In this document: positions 51,298 through 60,508 of the stretch, one piece after another
Layout: each line of letters begins with the position of its first letter
How positions within the stretch are numbered: position 1 is the stretch's first letter
NCBI GenBank assembly: GCA_965230375.1
Contig: CBDDKU010000021.1
Coordinates: 1-64,000 of the forward strand
Reading direction: 5' to 3'
DNA: 64,000 nt
DNA from: CBDDKU01 sp965230375
GTDB lineage: Bacteria; Bacteroidota; Bacteroidia; Flavobacteriales_D; Cryomorphaceae
Notes under the pieces: generated by a model
The model's input: the letters and a program-made list of their open reading frames with translations, nothing else
Database searches by the model: none
What the model was told of the DNA's origin: nothing
Position numbers and translations under genes: made by a program

Positions 51298-54200
51298 TTG
51301 AAACAACCCATATTCTCAATTCTCTGCATCATCTTGATGTTGGCTTCTGTCAATTCTCGAGCGCAAGATGTGCAGTTTGATCATATCTCACTTACCGAAG
51401 GGTTGTCCCAAGCTTCCGTTACCTGCCTACTCCAAGACGAAGAAGGCTACATGTGGATTGGTACCCGCGATGGGTTGAACCGCTATGATGGATACGAGTT
51501 TGATGTTTACCGAAATTCCAGGTCAGATTCTACTATTATTTCAAATAATTATGTCACTGCCCTTTTTCAAGATTCCAAAGGGTTTCTTTGGGTTGGGACC
51601 GCCAGCGGATTAAATAAAGTTGATACAGAAGAGTTTGAATCCAAAGCGTATTTCAGAAGAATCAATGACAATACTTCGCTCTCGAGTGGTTACATCAAGA
51701 GCATTGGTGAAGATGAGTCGGGTAGGCTGTGGGTTGGTACGGATAACGGATTAAATCGTTTTGATCGACAAACGGAGACATTTGTGCACTTCAGCACAGT
51801 AGAAGCCGACTCAACCAGCCTGATTGGAAACGTGGTGTACGATATGGTTCTCGATACAGAAGGGAACATGTGGTTTGGCACAAACAGCGGGCTGAATAGG
51901 TGGACGGGCAGCGGGTTCGAGCGTTTTAGAAAGCGCTTTGATAGAAAACCAGGGTTGCCAAGTAACGAGATCTTGTCTTTTTGTAATAGTGGAGAATCGG
52001 GTATTTGGATTGGTACAGACAAAGGCTTGGTCAGATGGGATTTGAAAAAGAAATCCTTTATCAAACTGGATATCCAACTTCCAAAATTGAGCGGAGAGCT
52101 CGTTGTAAATGACGTTTTGGAAGATCATGCTGGAACATTGTGGCTCGGTACAAACTCTGGTCTTGTAGTGGGGGTAGAGTCTGAAGGGAATTATAGCTGG
52201 CGTATTTTCAGAAACTCGTCCCGCGTATATTCTTCCATCCCAGCCGACAACATCGTCACTCTCCTAGAAGATGAGTCTGGGTTGATGTGGTTCGGGACAG
52301 AAACAGCTGGAATTGCCACATTGAACCAAAGGACGCTGCAATTCAATTCTGTTAACTTTCCGATAGACGATGGGTATAGACCTGGCCAAAATAGGGTTTA
52401 CGATTTTCAGGAAGTAGAGGAAAATAAAATATGGCTTGGTACAGGAGAAGGTCTTGCTATCTACAACACCAAGAATCAAGAAACGGTTTTTCTGAGAGAC
52501 TCGTCCGACCATCCCTTGAGTAATTTGGTTGCCCCGGTTCATGTCATAGCGCTCATGGGAGACTCGCTTCTCTGGTTGGGGACAAGTGGAGATGGCTTAC
52601 TATCCTTTCATCTCAAAACTCAGGTTGTCAAGAAGTATGAGTTCAGAGGGACTTTTAACGAGCTCGTTAACCATCGGATAAACTTTATTCTTCCGGATAG
52701 CTATGGAAACCTATGGCTCGCCACATCTGGAAACGGGCTGGTATGCTTCAATAGTTTTACATCTAGTTACAAGGCTTATGGTTTCGATATCACGAATCAA
52801 GCCAGTGTCAAGGATGACAACATACACACGTTGGCACTTGGAGACTCAAGCTGCATTTGGGTTGGTACGGGAAATGCCGGTTTGTATAAGTTCAATATAG
52901 ATTCAGGTAAGTATGTTTTTCCTGGCAAGGATGTGATGAATATTATTGGCTCTGTTGGTATTAATGATCTGGTTCGAACTAAAAAAAATGAGCTTTGGGT
53001 GGCAACGGCTGGAGCCGGTTTGTTTTGCGTAAACCGTGCTGAACACGTAGCAAGTTTTGGGCGAGATCGTGGTCTGGCGAGTGATGTTGTCCTGTCTCTT
53101 GTTGATGGTGGTGCTGGAAATATTTGGATGAGCACCAATCGGGGAGTATCCGTATTCAACACGGGTACCCAATTATTCCGAAATTTCAGTGAGCAAAACG
53201 TCTTGGGACGGAATACTTTTTTTGCGCGCAGTGCGACACGAGATAGCAGAGGAGCACTCTTTTTTGGTGGAGGTAATGGATTTGAGTTTTCAAACTCATC
53301 TAGTCTGAAAACAAATTATTTTGCTCCGCCTACTGTTATAACGGGTTACCAGGTCATCGATGAGTCAAATGTCAATGATCAGGATGACCTTGTGGAACTT
53401 GCTCATGACACGATTTATGTCGATCACGATCACTCCGGAGTAACATTTGAATATGCCGCTTTAAATTTTCAAGAATCGGAGAAGAACCAGTACGCCTACA
53501 GGCTGCAAGGGCAGTTTGATAAGTGGCGATACGTAGGAGATCAAAGACTGGTGACATTTCTCGATCTCGAGCCAGGAGACTATGTGTTTGAAGTAAAAGG
53601 GGCGAATAATGATGGGGTTTGGAGTGACGATACGGCAAAGCTCCACGTATTTGTAAAGCCTGCTGTCTGGCAGAATGTCTGGTTTCAGTCATTCGTGATC
53701 ATCGCCTTGCTCACCATCGTATATCTATTGTTTAGAATCAAGGTTAGAGCTCAAAATATTCGAAATCAAGAACTGGAAACGGCAGTTAAAGAGCGTACGA
53801 AGCAAATAGCCGAAGAGAGAGATACAAACGCCATCTTGCTTAAGGAAGTGCACCATCGCGTGAAGAATAATCTTCAGATAATTGTAAGCCTTCTAAACCT
53901 TCAAAATAGGTTTATCGACGACCCTCAGTTTGCCTCGGTATTTACAGAAGTACAGAATAGAGTGCGATCAATGTCCATGATCCACCAGAAAATGTACCAG
54001 ACCAAAGATCTCCAAACAGTAAATCTGGAAGAGTACATCAATGATCTTGCTGGTAACCTACTTTGGACCTATAAATTGGAGCAAGAGATCGACCTGGAAG
54101 TAGATGTGAAGGTCAACCGATTCAATTCGGATACGCTTACACCACTCGGTTTGATTATCAACGAAGTGATATCAAATGCCTTGAAGTATGCCTTTGAAGA

Positions 54201-54438
54201 CGGTAAGAAGGGAAATATCTTCGTTCGCATCTTTCACCTTGGGCAGGGAGTAAGATACCGAATGATAATTGGAGACAACGGAGTTGGTATGTCCAAAGAA
54301 GAATGGGCTGAACACAGCGAATCGTTCGGGATCGAGCTGATCAATGCCCTCGTAGAGCAACTTATGGGGACAATCGAATTACTAGAAGATGAACCCGGAA
54401 CGGTTTACCAGGTTGATTTTATGGATTATGGAGATTAG
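51298..54438 (+). CDS. propeller-sensor histidine kinase (HisKA_2 type)
   Basis: This 1046-residue membrane sensor kinase has a signal peptide (1-22). About a dozen two-component propeller repeats follow (about 25-680, pattern GYMWIGTRDGLNRYDG), then a Y_Y_Y domain (about 700-780), one helix (about 793-812), a HisKA_2 domain with phosphate-accepting H853 in EVHHRVKNNLQ, and an ATPase domain with NEVISNALKYAF and GDNGVGMS. It has no receiver domain, and no response regulator is adjacent, so its partner lies elsewhere. The start is TTG at 51298, which directly begins the signal peptide. The stop lies inside a duplicated copy of the apaG end. Confidence 0.93.
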   Translation: MKQPIFSILCIILMLASVNSRAQDVQFDHISLTEGLSQASVTCLLQDEEGYMWIGTRDGLNRYDGYEFDVYRNSRSDSTIISNNYVTALFQDSKGFLWVGTASGLNKVDTEEFESKAYFRRINDNTSLSSGYIKSIGEDESGRLWVGTDNGLNRFDRQTETFVHFSTVEADSTSLIGNVVYDMVLDTEGNMWFGTNSGLNRWTGSGFERFRKRFDRKPGLPSNEILSFCNSGESGIWIGTDKGLVRWDLKKKSFIKLDIQLPKLSGELVVNDVLEDHAGTLWLGTNSGLVVGVESEGNYSWRIFRNSSRVYSSIPADNIVTLLEDESGLMWFGTETAGIATLNQRTLQFNSVNFPIDDGYRPGQNRVYDFQEVEENKIWLGTGEGLAIYNTKNQETVFLRDSSDHPLSNLVAPVHVIALMGDSLLWLGTSGDGLLSFHLKTQVVKKYEFRGTFNELVNHRINFILPDSYGNLWLATSGNGLVCFNSFTSSYKAYGFDITNQASVKDDNIHTLALGDSSCIWVGTGNAGLYKFNIDSGKYVFPGKDVMNIIGSVGINDLVRTKKNELWVATAGAGLFCVNRAEHVASFGRDRGLASDVVLSLVDGGAGNIWMSTNRGVSVFNTGTQLFRNFSEQNVLGRNTFFARSATRDSRGALFFGGGNGFEFSNSSSLKTNYFAPPTVITGYQVIDESNVNDQDDLVELAHDTIYVDHDHSGVTFEYAALNFQESEKNQYAYRLQGQFDKWRYVGDQRLVTFLDLEPGDYVFEVKGANNDGVWSDDTAKLHVFVKPAVWQNVWFQSFVIIALLTIVYLLFRIKVRAQNIRNQELETAVKERTKQIAEERDTNAILLKEVHHRVKNNLQIIVSLLNLQNRFIDDPQFASVFTEVQNRVRSMSMIHQKMYQTKDLQTVNLEEYINDLAGNLLWTYKLEQEIDLEVDVKVNRFNSDTLTPLGLIINEVISNALKYAFEDGKKGNIFVRIFHLGQGVRYRMIIGDNGVGMSKEEWAEHSESFGIELINALVEQLMGTIELLEDEPGTVYQVDFMDYGD

Positions 54439-54624
54439 TTCAGCTGATGCGGAACCATCAACAAAAACCTCGCTTCGCAGGGTTTGCAACTCTGCGGCAT
54501 TGTTCCAATAATTAATTCTAGATTTTCAGCGGAGTTACAAACCTCGCAGTGCGATTCAATACATGGGAGAGTTCAATAGCATGCCTTCGATCAGTTCAGC
54601 TTATGCGGAACCATCAACAAAAAC
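54433..54624. repeat. palindrome-rich insert flanked by a duplicated apaG end
   Basis: A 36-base segment at 54433-54468 is repeated at 54589-54624 with two changes. Between them, 120 bases carry GC palindrome pieces such as GCAGGGT/ACTCTGC near 54477-54495 and CGGAGTTACAAACCTCGCAG near 54530-54550. The second copy is the real 3' end of apaG, and the first overlaps the kinase stop. Confidence 0.7.
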
Positions 54625-54977
54625 TCAGGGATTTCCACTTCAAAGGTGTCGTGTGTTTCCAGGTTTTCCATAATGTAGTACCCACACATTTTCCCCGTGT
54701 CGGTTCTGAAGTCGCAAGAAGATCTATAGGCAAAAGTGTCACCGGGCATGATGATCGGCTGCTCGCCGATCACTCCTTCTCCATCCACTTCTCGTGACTG
54801 CGTGGTGCTGTCAATGATGTGCCAGTGCCTTCTCAATAGCTGAATCGGAAATTGGTTTTTATTCTCAATTTCAATCTTGTATGAAAACATGAAGAGCTCA
54901 TTTTCTGGATTAGAAAATCGGTCTTCATAAGAACAATCAATCGAGATGTTAATGCCAGATGTAAGTGCTGTTGTCAT
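54591..54977 (-). CDS. apaG: ApaG domain protein
   Basis: ApaG is a small all-beta (fibronectin III-like) protein linked to Co2+/Mg2+ handling and diadenosine tetraphosphate levels; the molecular role is unclear. The 128-residue protein has YKIEIENKNQFPIQLLRRHWHIIDS, VVG-type EGVIGEQPIIMPGDTFAYRS and GKMCGYYIM, which define the family. The ATG at 54977 is the natural start; an upstream start would add eight charged residues. The last 12 codons are duplicated downstream as near-identical coding sequence (KLN versus QLN before the stop). Confidence 0.93.
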   Translation of the reverse strand: MTTALTSGINISIDCSYEDRFSNPENELFMFSYKIEIENKNQFPIQLLRRHWHIIDSTTQSREVDGEGVIGEQPIIMPGDTFAYRSSCDFRTDTGKMCGYYIMENLETHDTFEVEIPEFLLMVPHKLN

Positions 54978-55045
54978 TTGTTTTTGCCTTCGCTTAAACA
55001 AGGTTAATCAATTGGCAGCTATTCTGGAGTTTCTTTAATGTTAAT

Positions 55046-56350
55046 TTATTGACTAGAACTATTGAATAATTTATATCCTACCAATCGGTGACAAAAATTC
55101 CGCTGGTCCTTGAAGTAGACAAATACCTGATAATCATTTTCTGCCTCCGAGTGATTGCCTTCGGTTAGTAAGGTATTTGGATTTCCTTGACTATTTGAAT
55201 CCCACAAATATTGATAGTTGTAATAACCCTGCTTTAGCAGAGTTGTGAGAGAATATGTGCTCGAAGCTGAATTGTAATCCAGTTTGTTTGAATTATTTAA
55301 ATCCCAATTGGAAAGTTGGCCGAAGAGGTAAAGATCGCCAGAACCAAACATGGCATCGACGGGAAAATAGAAGTGAACCCAGACGTAGTCTGCTTCTGTG
55401 TGAGCGTTGATCATATCATCATTTTTGATCAAGGTTTTTCCATTTATATCCGCATCAAAAACATATTTCTGATATGCTCTGGGGTTGTCGTCGGCCATAT
55501 AGATATGGTATCCATCGTTGAGCAATTGAACATCTCGCACTTCTTCAGATCGGTACTGCACACTCTTGGCATCCAGTTTTCTGTACTCATTCGTCCCGTC
55601 AAAACTAATGGTGCCTGGCATATCATATATGAGCTTTGAACCATTTGTAAAAGAAGGTTTCAAGTTCTTTTTGGCATTGTCCCACCGATAGTTTTGTACT
55701 ACCACTACTTCTATTTCCTGATAGGGGTTTAAGCTGCCCACTTTGTCGACATCTATGCTCATATCCACTTCTTGATTGTACTGACGTAACGCGACAATGC
55801 GCGACGGAATCACTTTGGTCTCGATCTGTGCTAGGGGTTCGCTAACCATAAACCGCGCGGTAAGCACCACTTTTTCTGGATCTCGGTCTTCAAATACACG
55901 GATAATGTAGTTTCCGCTCTGCGTTATTTGAATCCGATCATTCGGAAATTCTAGCCTGTAATTCGTGTATGGAATCAATGTATTGAAAGAAAGCTCGTAA
56001 TCGTTGATCTGGTCGTTCTCGTAGCCTTCCTGATAGTCGAACTTATCGAGCTCTGATGACTTCCAGTCGTAAGTACAGTGCTCAAACTCGTAGTATAGAT
56101 CTTTCACGTCGTCTGATAGATCGTCGAATCTGAGCACCAGCTGCTGATTTCCATTTAGGTTGATGACAGGTGGTGAGAGTTCCGAACCCGAGCCGTGTAT
56201 GAGTATGGTTTGGATGTCTGGAGAAAATGATTCGGTTTTGTATACACCTTGCGCATTAATGGTCTGTCCTGAAAGACTCGCGGTAAGCGCTGCGAGAAGT
56301 ATACAATGGATTTGCACTTTACGAAAGATGAATGATAAGCCTTGTTTCAA
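55046..56350 (-). CDS. type IX secretion system plug-domain protein (DUF5103)
   Basis: This 434-residue exported protein has a signal peptide (about 1-34, cleaved near INAQG), then the plug-type beta domain (about 45-150) with DLYYEFEHCTYDWKSSELDKFDYQ-like features and the C-terminal DUF5103 part. Proteins of this family include the plug that seals the SprA translocon. The window also holds a T9SS cargo (7165-11010), so the system is present in this genome. The start is TTG at 56350; no ATG gives the signal peptide. Confidence 0.88.
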   Translation of the reverse strand: MKQGLSFIFRKVQIHCILLAALTASLSGQTINAQGVYKTESFSPDIQTILIHGSGSELSPPVINLNGNQQLVLRFDDLSDDVKDLYYEFEHCTYDWKSSELDKFDYQEGYENDQINDYELSFNTLIPYTNYRLEFPNDRIQITQSGNYIIRVFEDRDPEKVVLTARFMVSEPLAQIETKVIPSRIVALRQYNQEVDMSIDVDKVGSLNPYQEIEVVVVQNYRWDNAKKNLKPSFTNGSKLIYDMPGTISFDGTNEYRKLDAKSVQYRSEEVRDVQLLNDGYHIYMADDNPRAYQKYVFDADINGKTLIKNDDMINAHTEADYVWVHFYFPVDAMFGSGDLYLFGQLSNWDLNNSNKLDYNSASSTYSLTTLLKQGYYNYQYLWDSNSQGNPNTLLTEGNHSEAENDYQVFVYFKDQRNFCHRLVGYKLFNSSSQ

Positions 56351-56430
56351 ATCTTATTAAGAATAAATCTAAATTAAAAAGGGTGGTTTCATACGAGCGA
56401 ATCTCGTGTAATTCGATTGAAAACTATTGT

Positions 56431-56438
56431 TAATTTTG
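56431..56438 (+). promoter_or_regulatory. -7 box of the nqr operon
   Basis: TAATTTTG matches TAnnTTTG and predicts a leader of about 22 bases to nqrA. The -33 region is weak. Confidence 0.45.
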
Positions 56439-56466
56439 CAGCCAAATTTTAAAGGACTTCCTACGC

Positions 56467-57816
56467 ATGTCAAAAGCCATAAAAGTAAAGAAAGGCGTCG
56501 ACATTAAACTACTTGGGGCAGCAGAAAGAAAAGTTTCTGATGCCGGAAAATCGAGAGTTTATGCAATTAAACCTGCTGACTATACGGGAGTTATTCCGAA
56601 GCTTGCTGTAAAGCAAGGTGATGAGGTAAAGGCAGGGTCGACATTGTTTTTTGACAAGAACAACCCCGATGTAAAGATCGCTTCACCCGTAAGTGGAGAA
56701 GTGGCGGAGATTAAGCGCGGAGCTAAGCGAAAAATCTTAGAAGTGCGCGTTCTTGCTGATGCAACAAACAACTACGAAACATTTACGCCTTGGAATGGTG
56801 GTGATCGCGAAACTTTGGTGAAAACTATGCTCGACATGGGGCTTTGGCCATTCGTGATTCAACGTCCTTATGGAGTGATCGCCAACCCGGCTGATACACC
56901 TCGAGATATTTACATTTCAGGTTTTGATTCAGCACCACTTGGAGCAGATTATTCCTTCTTGTTGAACGAACGTAAAAGTGATTTTCAAGCTGGTATCAAC
57001 GCACTTTCAGCGCTTACATCTGGAAAGGTAATGGTTGGTACCCGCAAAGGTGACACTTTCTATAGCCAGATTAACGGAATTGAAACTTACACAGTTTCTG
57101 GTCCACATCCTGCAGGAAACGTAGGAGTTCAAATTCACTCTACAACACCTATTAACAAGGGAGAGACTATCTGGACAGTAAATCCGATGGATGTTGCTTT
57201 AATAGGTAAGTCTCTTTCTGAAGGAAAATACAGAGCCGAACGCACGATTGCCTTGGCAGGTTCCGAAGTTTCAGCGCCACAGTATTACAACACCATGGTA
57301 GGTGCCGACATGAAAACAGTGGTTGAAGGAAAACTGTCTGGAGAAAATGTTCGAGTAATAAGCGGAAACGTACTTACTGGTTCAAATGAAGGAATGGAAG
57401 GTTCTGTTGGAGCATATAGCCACGTTATCTCAGTTATTCCTGAAGGAGATCAGCGTCAGTTTTTCCTCACAAAAGGATGGTTGGGTCCTGGACTTTCCAA
57501 GTTCAGTATCTCAAAAGCATACCCAGCTTGGTTGATGAAAAACAAAAAGTACCGTCTCGATACCAACCTGAATGGTGAAGAGCGTGCATTTGTTGTAACT
57601 GGAGAACTGGAGAAGGTATTCCCATTTGACATTTACCCAATGCAGCTTATTAAAGCCATTATGATTAATGATATCGACGCGATGGAAAAGCTCGGTATTT
57701 ATGAAGTTATTCCTGAAGATTTTGCCCTTTGTGAAGTGGTTTGTACTTCAAAAATCAACATCCAGGAAATTGTAGAAAACGGTCTTCTTGACCTGAGAAA
57801 AGAGTTTGCATCATAA
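56467..57816 (+). CDS. nqrA: Na+-translocating NADH:quinone reductase subunit A
   Basis: NqrA is the cytoplasmic subunit of Na+-NQR, near the quinone site. The 449-residue protein starts with the family block AIKVKKGVDIKLLGAAER, has GAEPN-like RPYGVIANPADTPRDIYISGFDSAPL near 135, and a C-terminal half rich in FALCEVVCTSKINIQEIVENGL. The length is normal. It heads the operon nqrABCDEF and has a -7 box upstream. Confidence 0.96.
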   Translation: MSKAIKVKKGVDIKLLGAAERKVSDAGKSRVYAIKPADYTGVIPKLAVKQGDEVKAGSTLFFDKNNPDVKIASPVSGEVAEIKRGAKRKILEVRVLADATNNYETFTPWNGGDRETLVKTMLDMGLWPFVIQRPYGVIANPADTPRDIYISGFDSAPLGADYSFLLNERKSDFQAGINALSALTSGKVMVGTRKGDTFYSQINGIETYTVSGPHPAGNVGVQIHSTTPINKGETIWTVNPMDVALIGKSLSEGKYRAERTIALAGSEVSAPQYYNTMVGADMKTVVEGKLSGENVRVISGNVLTGSNEGMEGSVGAYSHVISVIPEGDQRQFFLTKGWLGPGLSKFSISKAYPAWLMKNKKYRLDTNLNGEERAFVVTGELEKVFPFDIYPMQLIKAIMINDIDAMEKLGIYEVIPEDFALCEVVCTSKINIQEIVENGLLDLRKEFAS

Positions 57817-57828
57817 TTCTGATTGGAC

Positions 57829-59028
57829 GTGAAAGCACTTGAGAATTTATTAGATAAAATCAAACCTTCCTTTGAGAAAGGAGGCAAGTTTGAGAAGTTA
57901 TACCCGATGTACGACGCCCTCGAAACGTTTGCGTTCGTACCCGATCATACCACTTCGAAGGGAGCCCACATCAGAGATGCAATTGACCTGAAGCGTACCA
58001 TGTTTATGGTGATCGTAGCCATGGTTCCAGCTCTTTTGTTTGGGATTTACAATACGGGTTACCAGCATTTCACTGCACTAGGTATGGACGCTAGTTTTGG
58101 TGAGATGATTGGATTTGGACTTTGGAAGGTCCTTCCGCTCATTATCATTTCTTATGGAGTGGGTCTCGGTGTAGAATTTATATTCTGCATCATTAAAGGA
58201 CATTCCATCAATGAAGGTTTCCTCGTTTCGGGAATGCTTATTCCGCTCATCTTGCCAATGGACATTCCATTGTGGATGGTAGCCGTAGCAACTGCCTTTG
58301 CTGTACTGATTGGTAAAGAGGTTTTCGGTGGAACAGGAATGAACATCGTAAACGTTGCGCTTACAGCACGTGCCTTCCTATTCTTCGCTTATCCTACTAA
58401 GATGTCAGGTAACAAAGTATGGGTCAATACAGATGGTGGAACAGCAGTAGACGGGTACACAGGTGAGACTTTGTTGTCGCAAGCTATTGAGCAAGGATCA
58501 GCTTTTTCTGACATCACAGGAAAACTCTACGGTTCGCTAGACGCTAGTTTTATGGCATCTTTCCTTGGGTTTATCCCAGGTTCTATTGGAGAGACATCGA
58601 CTCTTGCAATTTTGATTGGAGCGGTTATTCTCCTTGCTACTGGTATCGCGAGCTGGAGAATCATTCTTTCTGGTTTGATAGGTGGAGCCGTAATGGGACT
58701 CATCTTCAACTTTATTGGGCCAGCATATTTCCCTGATAATCTCTACTTGCAAGTGCCGTGGTGGCATCAACTCGTAATGGGTGGGTTTATGTTTGGGGTT
58801 GTCTTTATGGCAACTGATCCAGTAACAGCAGCTCAAACAGAGAGAGGGAAAATCATTTACGGATTCTTGATCGGGCTATTGGCAATTCTGATCCGCGTTG
58901 TGAACCCGGCGTACCCTGAAGGAATTATGATGGCCATTCTCTTTATGAATGTGATGGCGCCGACCATTGATCACTACGTGGTACAAGCCAATATCAACAA
59001 AAGACTCAAACGACTAAAAACGGCTTAA
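57829..59028 (+). CDS. nqrB: Na+-translocating NADH:quinone reductase subunit B
   Basis: NqrB is the ten-helix subunit that carries covalent FMN and riboflavin and forms part of the Na+ path. The 399-residue protein starts KALENLLDKIKPSFEKGG. The FMN attachment region reads DGYTGET, with the acceptor Thr at 58468-58470, where the consensus has Ala before the Thr. The start is GTG at 57829, to match the family's MKAL; a TTG at 57823 would add two residues. It ends one base before nqrC. Confidence 0.95.
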   Translation: MKALENLLDKIKPSFEKGGKFEKLYPMYDALETFAFVPDHTTSKGAHIRDAIDLKRTMFMVIVAMVPALLFGIYNTGYQHFTALGMDASFGEMIGFGLWKVLPLIIISYGVGLGVEFIFCIIKGHSINEGFLVSGMLIPLILPMDIPLWMVAVATAFAVLIGKEVFGGTGMNIVNVALTARAFLFFAYPTKMSGNKVWVNTDGGTAVDGYTGETLLSQAIEQGSAFSDITGKLYGSLDASFMASFLGFIPGSIGETSTLAILIGAVILLATGIASWRIILSGLIGGAVMGLIFNFIGPAYFPDNLYLQVPWWHQLVMGGFMFGVVFMATDPVTAAQTERGKIIYGFLIGLLAILIRVVNPAYPEGIMMAILFMNVMAPTIDHYVVQANINKRLKRLKTA

Positions 59029-59029
59029 G

Positions 59030-59776
59030 ATGGCATTAGATAGAAATAGCAATGCATTTACGTTCGGATTTGCCATTATCATGGTGGTAGTGGTAGGAGC
59101 AATACTCTCTTTTGCTTCTATGTCGCTCAAGCCACGGCAGGTCGAAAACAATATTAAAAAGGATATGATGAGTATTCTGAGCGCTGTTGGGGTAGAGTCT
59201 ACTCGCCAGAATGCTGAAGAGCTCTTCTATGAGTATATCAAAGAGCGCAAAACTTTGAATTATCAAGGTGAAGAGATTGAAACGCGTGAAGGAAAGATCG
59301 ACTCAAAAGATACGGGAGAGCCTTTCAACGTTAATGTGAAGAAAGAGTACAGAAACCCAAAGTTGGCAGCTGAAGAGCGAAATTACCCGCTATACGTAGC
59401 CAATGTAAATGGAGAAGAAATAGTAGTTGTTCCCGTTGTAGGTAAAGGACTTTGGGGACCAATCTGGGGTTATGTCGCTTTAGAAGGTGATTACAACACC
59501 GTGTATGGTGCTACTTTCGATCACAAAACAGAAACGCCTGGTCTTGGAGCTGAAATCAAAGAAGATTTCTTTGAAGAGCCATTTAAGGGAAAGAAAATCT
59601 ACGACGATTCAGGAGAGCTTGTATCAATCACCATCAAGAAGGGTGGTGCTGACCCAAGTGATGAGCATGCTGTAGACGCCATTACAGGTGGTACCATTAC
59701 GTCAAACGGAGTAGGAGAGATGCTAGATCGTTCCTTCGCAGTGTATGACAAGTACTTTGAAAAGAAAAAATCCTAA
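59030..59776 (+). CDS. nqrC: Na+-translocating NADH:quinone reductase subunit C
   Basis: NqrC has one helix (about 12-32) and a periplasmic FMN-binding domain. The attachment motif reads D216-A-I-T-G-G-T222, with Gly where the common form has Ala. PIWGYVALEGDYNTVYG and HKTETPGLGAEI are family blocks. The length of 248 is normal. An ApbE flavin transferase would be needed; none is in the window. Confidence 0.95.
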   Translation: MALDRNSNAFTFGFAIIMVVVVGAILSFASMSLKPRQVENNIKKDMMSILSAVGVESTRQNAEELFYEYIKERKTLNYQGEEIETREGKIDSKDTGEPFNVNVKKEYRNPKLAAEERNYPLYVANVNGEEIVVVPVVGKGLWGPIWGYVALEGDYNTVYGATFDHKTETPGLGAEIKEDFFEEPFKGKKIYDDSGELVSITIKKGGADPSDEHAVDAITGGTITSNGVGEMLDRSFAVYDKYFEKKKS

Positions 59777-59790
59777 ATATCTGAACTACA

Positions 59791-60489
59791 ATGAGCACAG
59801 AAGTAGCAGAAAAGGAAGTAGTAAAAGAAGCGGTTCCAAAGGAGCCCTTGTTTAGCGCTAAGAATAAGCGCCTGCTTACAGATCCATTGAATGATGATAA
59901 CCCGATTACGGTTCAGGTATTGGGTATATGTTCGGCACTGGCTATTACGGTACAGGTGCAGCAAGCGGTAGTAATGTCGCTGTCTGTATTGTTCGTTATG
60001 CTTTTCGGAAACATGATCATCTCCATGCTGAGAAATACGATTCCTTCGCGAATCCGAATCATTGTTCAGCTGGTAGTTGTCGCATCTCTTGTAATCTTGG
60101 TGAATGAACTGCTGAAGGCATTCCTCCCAGACATTTCTGAGAAGCTTTCGGTATTCGTAGGTCTAATCATTACCAACTGTATCATCATGGGGCGTTTTGA
60201 AGCCTACGCCATGGGTAACAAGGTTTTCCCTTCGGCACTTGATGGAATTGGTAACGCGATTGGTTACGCCTGGATACTTGTAGCTGTAGCTGTAGTTCGT
60301 GAGATCTTTGGTTCTGGAGCGATTAGCTTCCCAGGTCTTGGTCAAGTAAAGTTCATCCCGCAGAGCTTTTTCGAAGCGGGATACATGAATAATAACCTCA
60401 TGATTCTTCCTCCGATGGCTTTGATAACGGTAGGAGTGATTATCTGGATACAGCGTTCGAAGAACAAAAAACTAATTGAAGAGAACTAA
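59791..60489 (+). CDS. nqrD: Na+-translocating NADH:quinone reductase subunit D
   Basis: NqrD is a six-helix subunit that, with NqrE, holds an intramembrane iron centre. The 232-residue protein has its two centre cysteines at C47 (GICSAL) and C130 (IITNCIIMGRFEAYA). An N-terminal extension of about 18 acidic and basic residues precedes the core (KEVVKEAVPKEPLFS). It follows nqrC by 14 bases. Confidence 0.95.
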   Translation: MSTEVAEKEVVKEAVPKEPLFSAKNKRLLTDPLNDDNPITVQVLGICSALAITVQVQQAVVMSLSVLFVMLFGNMIISMLRNTIPSRIRIIVQLVVVASLVILVNELLKAFLPDISEKLSVFVGLIITNCIIMGRFEAYAMGNKVFPSALDGIGNAIGYAWILVAVAVVREIFGSGAISFPGLGQVKFIPQSFFEAGYMNNNLMILPPMALITVGVIIWIQRSKNKKLIEEN

Positions 60490-60508
60490 ACCTAAGATTT
60501 AGAGAATT

